A DNA stretch of 64,000 nucleotides, taken from positions 186,001-250,000 of the forward strand of contig NZ_JANBBF010000012.1 in NCBI RefSeq assembly GCF_024648885.1, given 5' to 3'. The position numbers were made by a program, and so were the translations under genes. Within the stretch, counting starts at the first letter, position 1; every line of letters starts with the position of its first letter. The notes below the pieces were generated by a model. The model had not been told where the DNA came from, did no database searches, and was given only the letters and a program-made list of their open reading frames with translations. Origin of the DNA: Prauserella salsuginis. Lineage in GTDB: Bacteria > Actinomycetota > Actinomycetes > Mycobacteriales > Pseudonocardiaceae. Of the stretch, positions 58,933 through 64,000 are shown piece by piece.

Positions 58933-58964
58933 GGCCTCCGCACCGGCGCGCAGGTGCGGAGGCC
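58933..58964 (-). terminator. Terminator after the PucR gene
   Basis: GGCCTCCGCACC with GGTGCGGAGGCC, perfect 12-bp stem, 8-nt loop, 58 nt past the PucR stop. It separates pucR from pxpA on the minus strand, so pxpA likely has its own promoter near the palindrome at 58861. Confidence 0.65.
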
Positions 58965-59021
58965 GCGCCACCGTTCCGGGCTACTTCGCCGCCGCCGACG
59001 CGGCACCGGACCGCCCCGCCG

Positions 59022-60464
59022 TTAGGCCACGAGCCGGATGGCCAGCCAGAGCTGTGCGCGGACGTCGGGTGAGTCCACATTGCAGTCCAGCAGTGCGGCC
59101 ACCTTGCTCATCCGGTGCCGGAGCGTGTGGCGGTGCACGCCGAGTTCCGCCGCAGCGGGGTCCCAGTGGCCGTGGTGGGCGAGCCAGCTGCGCAGCGACC
59201 GCACCAGCTCACCGCGCTGCCCGGCGTCGTGGTCGTACAACGGGCGCAGCATCGCCTCGGCGCGGGTGACGACGCCCTGGTCGGCGACGTCACGCAGCAG
59301 CCCGACGCCGAGGTCGTCGAACCGGACCACCGCCGTGCCGCGGCGGGTGGCCTCGGAGAGGGCCTGCCTGGCCTGCCGGTAGGCGGCCGACAGCCCGTCC
59401 AACCCGGTCGGCGGCGACACGCCCAGGTGGCGTGCGGACGGCAACTGTTGCGACGCGGACGCCACGGCGATCAGCTCGCCGTCGAGCTCCCCGGCCAGCA
59501 GGTCCGATGAGGCGCCGCCGTCCACCAGGGTGGGGGAGTGACCCGATCCGGCGAGAACCACGACGGGTTCGTCGGGCAGTCTCATGCCGAGCGGGTCGGC
59601 GAGTTCGTCGAAGGCTGTGCGGTGTCCCGTGAGCAGCAGTTTCAACGCCGTGGTGCGCAAGCGTGTATCGGCAGTGGTCCGGGTCCGGATCAAGGCGATG
59701 GACAGCAACGAGGCGGCTGCGTGCGTGATGTGGTGATCGGTCGAGCCGAAGGCGTGTTCCCTGCCGACGACGAGGAAACCCGCCAGCTTGTGCCCGCCGC
59801 CCAGGGAATGAGCGGCGACGTGTCCGCCGTCGGCGGACAACCCGATGCTGGAGGGCAGGCGTGCGGCGCGCAGCCGGTCGAGGTCGGGGGCCAGGGCCGG
59901 TACGTGCTCGGCGGCAGCCGCGGGCTCCGCCTGCGTCACGGTTCCGTCGGGGCTCAGGAGCACCGCCCAGCAGGCGAGTTCGGTGGCCAGCCTGCCGATC
60001 AGCCCGCCCAGGTCCTCGCCGTGCACGGCCGCGGTCGTGAGCGCGTTGCGAGCCGTCTCGAAGCGCCGCGCCTCGGCGCTGCGGGTGTCCGCCAGCGCTT
60101 GCGAGACGGCTTTGCTGATCTCGATGAACGGCGTGTGGTGCGGGACCTCGAGTACCGGCAGGTGGGCCGCCTCGGCCGCCGCCAGCAGCGGTTTCGGGAT
60201 CTCGTCGTGTCCGAGTTGGATCCCGAAACCGAGCCCCGACAGCCCGGCCGCGGCGAGCCTGCCGACGTAGGCGGCCTGCCCGTCCTCGGTCTCCGGCAGT
60301 GCGATGCCGGTGGTCAGCAGCAGTTCGCTGCCGGAAAGGAACTGGGTGGGATCGGTGAGCTCGCTGGCGTGGACCCACGAGATGGGGCGGTCCGCACCGG
60401 CGCTGCCCGCGCGGAGCGTGAGTCCGAGCTGTGGATTGCCGGTCAGATCGCTCGCCGTGGGCAT
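59022..60464 (-). CDS. PucR/CdaR-family transcriptional regulator
   Basis: 480 residues from the ATG at 60464; a longer frame to 60569 crosses the divergent promoter and is rejected. An N-terminal PucR ligand domain (about 1-130; WVHASELTDPTQFLSGSELLL), a central GGDEF-like CdaR domain (about 280-400), and a C-terminal HTH_30 (HWDPAAAELGVHRHTLRHRM, SKVAALLDCNVDSPDVRAQL). Regulators of this type respond to nitrogen-rich metabolites such as purine breakdown products. Located between pxpA and pxpB, it should control the oxoprolinase genes on both sides. Confidence 0.9.
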   Translation of the reverse strand: MPTASDLTGNPQLGLTLRAGSAGADRPISWVHASELTDPTQFLSGSELLLTTGIALPETEDGQAAYVGRLAAAGLSGLGFGIQLGHDEIPKPLLAAAEAAHLPVLEVPHHTPFIEISKAVSQALADTRSAEARRFETARNALTTAAVHGEDLGGLIGRLATELACWAVLLSPDGTVTQAEPAAAAEHVPALAPDLDRLRAARLPSSIGLSADGGHVAAHSLGGGHKLAGFLVVGREHAFGSTDHHITHAAASLLSIALIRTRTTADTRLRTTALKLLLTGHRTAFDELADPLGMRLPDEPVVVLAGSGHSPTLVDGGASSDLLAGELDGELIAVASASQQLPSARHLGVSPPTGLDGLSAAYRQARQALSEATRRGTAVVRFDDLGVGLLRDVADQGVVTRAEAMLRPLYDHDAGQRGELVRSLRSWLAHHGHWDPAAAELGVHRHTLRHRMSKVAALLDCNVDSPDVRAQLWLAIRLVA

Positions 60465-60585
60465 AACCAGCGGTTTTACACATTCTGTCCAGTGCCGCGG
60501 AGCCGTTTTGTACAGAGTTTCACTGGCGGAGGGTGGCCACAGCGGGCACAGTGTTGTGATCGCCGACACATTGGGAGGCGTGGTG
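60465..60585. promoter_or_regulatory. Divergent pucR-pxpB promoter region
   Basis: 121 bp between the two start codons, with several TGT/ACA-rich words (ACACATTCTGT, TTTTGTACAGA, GGCACAGTGTTGTGAT). No perfect palindrome longer than 6 bp arms was found. GGGAGG (60573-60578) is the pxpB ribosome-binding site. Confidence 0.45.
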
Positions 60586-61485
60586 ATGACCGAGAAGATC
60601 CAACTGCCACCTGCGCGTTACGAGTACGGCGGGGACGAGTTCGTGTTCGTCGAGCTGGACCAGGCGATGAGCCTGGAGGCGAACTTCGCGGGGATGGCCG
60701 TGACCAATGCGCTGCGCGAGGAGGCCATCGAAGGGGTTGTCGACATCTGCCCGTCGAATGCCTCCTACATGGTTCAGGTCGACCCCGACCGCCTCGACCC
60801 GCGTGAACTGGTCGAGGAGTTGCGCCGGCTCGAGTCCACGGTCGGGACGCTGCCCGACGACTACGTGCTCAAGACCCGGGTGGTGGACGTCCCGGTCCTG
60901 TTCAACGACCCGTGGACACACGAGACGCTCATGCGGTTCCGGGACCGGCACCAGGACCCCGAGGCCACCGACCTGGAATACGCGGCGCGCATCAACGGCT
61001 TCGACAGCGTGCAGGGCGTGATCGACGCGATGACGAGTGCGCCGTGGATCGTCACGATGCTGGGCTTCGTGCCGGGACTGCCGTTCTGCTACCAGCTGGT
61101 GCCGAGGGACCGGCAGATCCAGGTACCGAAATACGTCCGGCCCCGCACCGACACCCCGGAACGCACGTTCGGGTTCGGCGGTGCCTTCGCGGTGGTCTAC
61201 CCGGTGCGTGGCGCAGGCGGCTACCAGATGTTCGGCATGGCGCCCGCTCCGGTGTTCGACCTGTCGCAGAGCCTTCCCGACTTCGCCGACGACATCAGCT
61301 TCCCCAACGCGAACGACGTGCTGCGCTACCGGGCGATCGACATGGCCGAGTTCGAGTCGACCCGTTCCGAGGTGGAGAGCGGCACGTTCCGCTACCGCAT
61401 TCGTGAGGTCGAGTTCGAGCCGGCCTCGCTGCTGGCCGACCCCGACGCGGTCAATCGCGAGCTGCTGGAGGTGCTGTACCGATGA
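60586..61485 (+). CDS. pxpB: 5-oxoprolinase subunit B / carboxyltransferase domain 1 (KipI-like, AHS1)
   Basis: 299 residues, ATG at 60586 with GGGAGG 7 nt upstream. AHS1/KipI domain: LVELDQAM-like (FVFVELDQAMSLEANF), VDVPVLFNDPWTHETLMRF-type central strand, MLGFVPGLPFCYQLVPRDRQ, and GGYQMFGMAPAPVFDLSQ (the GW/GY-QL motif of the family). It is somewhat longer than KipI (about 240), with an extended N-terminus. Same fold as the first carboxyltransferase half of urea carboxylase. Overlaps pxpC by ATGA. Confidence 0.88.
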   Translation: MTEKIQLPPARYEYGGDEFVFVELDQAMSLEANFAGMAVTNALREEAIEGVVDICPSNASYMVQVDPDRLDPRELVEELRRLESTVGTLPDDYVLKTRVVDVPVLFNDPWTHETLMRFRDRHQDPEATDLEYAARINGFDSVQGVIDAMTSAPWIVTMLGFVPGLPFCYQLVPRDRQIQVPKYVRPRTDTPERTFGFGGAFAVVYPVRGAGGYQMFGMAPAPVFDLSQSLPDFADDISFPNANDVLRYRAIDMAEFESTRSEVESGTFRYRIREVEFEPASLLADPDAVNRELLEVLYR

Positions 61486-62459
61486 GCGAGCTGCTGGTGC
61501 GAGCCGGTGGCCTGTACACGACGGTGCAGGACACGGGCAGGTTCGGCTATTACCACATGGGGATGCCGCCCTCCGGTGCGATGGACGTCTACTCGGCGGT
61601 CGTGGCCAACATGCTGGTGGGCAACCCGGACGGTGCCGGGGTGCTGGAAGGCACCTACGTGGGCCCGACGCTGGAGTTCACCGACGACCGAGTGGTGGCC
61701 GTGACCGGTGCCGACGTGCCGGTGACGGTCAACGACGAACCCGTCGAGCCGTGGACGGCGATCCGCGTCGGACCCGGTGACGTGCTGGGGTTCGCCATGA
61801 TCCGCGCGGGCTGCCGGGTGTACGTCGCCGTGAGTGGAGGCATCGACGTGCCGGTGTACCTGGGTTCGCGGTCGACGTACACGTTGACCGGGATCGGCGG
61901 GCACCAGGGCCGCAAGCTCGTCGACGACGAGACGCTGCCGCTGGGATCGGGCGACGGATCGGCCCGCCCCGGCGCAGTCGTGCCCGAGGAGCTCCGTCCC
62001 GAGCTGGCCGGCCCGGCGGAACTGCGCACGGTCATCGGGCTGTGCTCCTACCGGTTGACCGAGGACGCGCTGGCCTCGTTCCTCGGTACCGACTGGAAGG
62101 TCACCAAGGACGCCGACCGTGTGGGGTACCGGTTGCGGGGCGGCAAGCTCGACTTCACCGACCGCGAGCAGCCGTTCGGTGCGGGCAGCGACCCGGCCAA
62201 CGTCGTCGACCTCGGCTACCCGGTCGGTTCGATCCAGGTACCGGGCGGTGACGAGCCGATCGTCCTGCTGAACGACGCCGTGACCGGCGGCGGCTACGCG
62301 ACCATCGGGACGGTGATCTCGGTCGACCGGGACCGCATCGCGCAGACGAAGACCGGTGACGTCGTGCGGTTCACCTCGGTGGACCTGGACACGGCGTTGG
62401 CGGCCAGGCGGGACCGCCGCGAGCGGATCGAACGGGTCCGCCGCGAGATCGCACGCTAG
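61482..62459 (+). CDS. pxpC: 5-oxoprolinase subunit C / carboxyltransferase domain 2 (KipA-like, AHS2)
   Basis: 325 residues. AHS2/KipA landmarks: LYTTVQDTGRFGYYHMGMPP, SGAMDVYSAVVANMLVGNPD, GVLEGTYVGPTLEF, RVYVAVSGGIDVPVYLGSRS, DADRVGYRLRGGKLDF and the late GGYATIGTVISVDRDRIAQT. It pairs with PxpB to form the catalytic heterodimer. The equivalent domain in urea carboxylase accepts carboxybiotin, and here the next two genes encode BCCP and biotin carboxylase. Confidence 0.9.
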   Translation: MSELLVRAGGLYTTVQDTGRFGYYHMGMPPSGAMDVYSAVVANMLVGNPDGAGVLEGTYVGPTLEFTDDRVVAVTGADVPVTVNDEPVEPWTAIRVGPGDVLGFAMIRAGCRVYVAVSGGIDVPVYLGSRSTYTLTGIGGHQGRKLVDDETLPLGSGDGSARPGAVVPEELRPELAGPAELRTVIGLCSYRLTEDALASFLGTDWKVTKDADRVGYRLRGGKLDFTDREQPFGAGSDPANVVDLGYPVGSIQVPGGDEPIVLLNDAVTGGGYATIGTVISVDRDRIAQTKTGDVVRFTSVDLDTALAARRDRRERIERVRREIAR

Positions 62460-62474
62460 GGAGGCAGCGACACG

Positions 62475-62714
62475 ATGACGACGATCAAAGCTCAGATGCC
62501 GGGCGTGTTCTACCGGCGGCCCGCGCCGGAGAAGCCCGTCTACGTCGACGACGGCGAGGAGATCAGCCAGGGACAGACCATCGCCCTGATCGAGGTGATG
62601 AAGACGTTCAACGAGGTCAAGGCCGACGAATCGGGAACGGTGGCCGAGTTCCTCGTGGAGGACGGCGACGAGGTCGACGTGGGGCAGGACATCGTGCGGC
62701 TGGGTGAGGTATGA
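62475..62714 (+). CDS. Biotin carboxyl carrier protein (short form)
   Basis: 79 residues, ATG at 62475 with GGGAGGCAG upstream. Single biotinyl domain with the biotinylation site EVMKTFNEV (Lys about residue 44) and the hammerhead strands KAQMPGVFYRRPAPEKPVYV and GTVAEFLVEDGDEVDVGQDI. It has no N-terminal extension, unlike AccB of fatty acid synthesis. It overlaps the biotin carboxylase gene by ATGA and follows pxpC by 15 nt. Confidence 0.92.
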   Translation: MTTIKAQMPGVFYRRPAPEKPVYVDDGEEISQGQTIALIEVMKTFNEVKADESGTVAEFLVEDGDEVDVGQDIVRLGEV

Positions 62715-64000
62715 GGCGCGTCCTGGTGGCCAACCGGGGTGAGATCGCGGTCCGCATCATCCGGGCCGCGCACGCCGCCGGTCTGGAGACCGTCGCCGTC
62801 TACTCCGATGCGGATGCGCAGGGCCGGTGGGTGCAGTTGGCCGACACCGCCGTGCACATCGGCAAATCGGCCGCGGCGAAGTCGTATCTGAACTCGGCGG
62901 CCCTCGTCGAGGCGGCCGTGTCGACCGGTGCGGACGCGGTGCACCCCGGGTACGGGTTCCTGTCCGAACGTCCGGGTGCCGCCAAGGAGTTCGCCGATGC
63001 AGGTCTGACGTTCGTCGGTCCCGCGGTGTCGACGATCGAGATGATGGGCGACAAGGCTGCGGCACGGGACGCGGCCAAGCGGGCCGGGGTGCCGGTCGTG
63101 CCCGGCAGCGGCGCGGTCGGCGATGTCGACGAGGCACTCGCGGCGGCCGAGGACGTCGGTTATCCGGTGCTCGTCAAGGCGGCAGCCGGTGGCGGAGGCC
63201 GGGGCATCCGGCCCGTGGCGTCTCGCGACGAGCTGGCCGAAGTGCTGCCCGCCGCGCAGGCCGAGGCCCGGTCGGCGTTCAGCGACGACACCGTCTACCT
63301 GGAACGGGCCATCGACGGCGCCCGCCACATCGAGGTCCAGATCCTCGCCGACCACGCGGGCAACGTGGTGCACACGTTCGAACGGGACTGTTCGGTGCAG
63401 CGGCGCCGGCAGAAGCTCATCGAGGAAGCCCCGGCCCCCGGGCTGGCGGCCGAAACGCGCGCGAGCATCAACGACGCGGCGGTGCGGCTGGCGCGCCAGG
63501 TCGGCTACGTGGGTGCGGGAACCGTCGAGTTCCTGCTGACACCGTCTGGGGAGTTCTTCTTCATCGAAATGAACACCCGCATCCAGGTGGAACATCCCAT
63601 CAGCGAGGCCATCACCGGGGTCGATCTGGTGAGCGAGCAGCTGCGCATCGCGGCGGGGGAGCCGGTCTCCTTCTCCCAGGACGAGGTGCAGATCCGCGGT
63701 GCCGCGGTGGAGCTGCGCATCAACGCCGAGGATCCGGACAACCGGTTCCAGCCCACGCCGGGCGATCTGTCCAGGTTGGATCTGCCGGGAGGGCCCGGGG
63801 TTCGGGTGGACACCGGTTTCGTCGCAGGCGATCGGATCAGCCCGTTCTACGACTCGATGATCGCCAAGCTGATCTGTTCCGGTCCCGACCGGGACACCGC
63901 CTTTGCGCGCGGCCGCCAGGCGCTCGCCGAACTGCGGGTGGAGGGTGTCCCCACGACGGTGTCGATGCACCGGCGGCTCCTCGACGAGCCCGACCTCCGT
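62711..64000 (+). CDS. Biotin carboxylase subunit, truncated by the window end
   Basis: 430 residues are visible from the ATG at 62711; the full protein should have about 450. RVLVANRGEIAVRIIRAAHA at the N-terminus, GYGFLSERPGAAKEFADAGL, the glycine-rich lid KAAAGGGGRGIRPV, the catalytic EMNTRIQVEHPISEAITGVD and ELRINAEDPDNRFQPTPGDL all match AccC-type carboxylases. It would carboxylate the BCCP encoded just before it with ATP and bicarbonate. No separate acetyl/propionyl carboxyltransferase adjoins; PxpBC is the only carboxyltransferase-like partner. Confidence 0.92.
   Translation, partial: MRRVLVANRGEIAVRIIRAAHAAGLETVAVYSDADAQGRWVQLADTAVHIGKSAAAKSYLNSAALVEAAVSTGADAVHPGYGFLSERPGAAKEFADAGLTFVGPAVSTIEMMGDKAAARDAAKRAGVPVVPGSGAVGDVDEALAAAEDVGYPVLVKAAAGGGGRGIRPVASRDELAEVLPAAQAEARSAFSDDTVYLERAIDGARHIEVQILADHAGNVVHTFERDCSVQRRRQKLIEEAPAPGLAAETRASINDAAVRLARQVGYVGAGTVEFLLTPSGEFFFIEMNTRIQVEHPISEAITGVDLVSEQLRIAAGEPVSFSQDEVQIRGAAVELRINAEDPDNRFQPTPGDLSRLDLPGGPGVRVDTGFVAGDRISPFYDSMIAKLICSGPDRDTAFARGRQALAELRVEGVPTTVSMHRRLLDEPDLR

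Noticed and set aside
62540-63970. Long minus-strand reading frame opposite the biotin carboxylase
   Set aside because: His/Arg/Gly-rich shadow frame; the plus strand encodes a canonical biotin carboxylase over the same DNA.
1-64000. CRISPR arrays, tRNA or rRNA genes, replication origin, phage structural genes
   Set aside because: No regularly spaced repeats, cloverleaf sequences, rRNA-like stretches or capsid/tail genes were found by reading both strands; a dedicated search was not possible.

Overview
High-GC actinobacterial chromosome segment. The evidence is the strong G/C third-position bias, many GTG/TTG starts, 1-4 nt ATGA/GTGA overlaps between genes, and families typical of Pseudonocardiales/Nocardiaceae (BkdABC, DUF574 methyltransferase, mycobacterial-type lipid genes, PadR-controlled vanABK). 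The exact genus cannot be fixed from the window. Most of it is a patchwork of small catabolic operons, each with its own local regulator and transporter.

Left part (1-10,700): the end of a branched-chain 2-oxoacid dehydrogenase operon (E1alpha end, E1beta, E2) followed by a valine/leucine-type amino acid dehydrogenase. Convergent to it is a six-gene minus-strand operon: permease, class I amidotransferase hydrolase, SDR, glutamine synthetase-like ligase, aldehyde dehydrogenase and GntR regulator. It looks like a gamma-glutamylation route for an amine in which an SDR alcohol dehydrogenase stands where the Puu pathway has an amine oxidase.

Mobile and decayed zone (10,999-14,900): an IS3-family element interrupted by an IS30-family element with a 6-bp target duplication, then frameshifted remnants. 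Next to it (14,886-23,136) is a seven-gene plus-strand lipid/ketone cluster: TetR with two palindromic operators, SDR, acyl-CoA ligase, Baeyer-Villiger-type monooxygenase, SDR, patatin and secreted LIP lipase.

Middle (23,740-43,500): IclR plus a phenol hydroxylase-family monooxygenase; a strip of gene fragments around an S4-domain gene; a complete pqqA-C-D-E-B operon with a 32-residue PqqA and a hairpin between pqqA and pqqC; vanR/vanA-vanB-vanK; a DUF574 methyltransferase; a frameshifted lactate monooxygenase; a decaying thiolase/DUF35/MFS/MaoC cluster; L-serine dehydratase; and a DUF4242 protein.

Right part (43,500-64,000): MFS plus M20 amidohydrolase with a divergent Lrp/AsnC-type regulator; CoA-transferase plus HMG-CoA lyase-type enzyme divergent from an IclR gene, which is followed by a DUF3311/sodium:solute symporter pair, with three copies of one palindromic motif; a SpoU methyltransferase; an ABC exporter with a DesKR-like two-component system; a slipin; and finally pxpA, a PucR regulator, and pxpB-pxpC-BCCP-biotin carboxylase running off the window end. 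The last set encodes, as separate proteins, the same modules found fused in urea carboxylase.

Several convergent gene pairs are separated by long perfect hairpins that look like bidirectional terminators. No tRNA, rRNA, CRISPR array or replication origin was seen.
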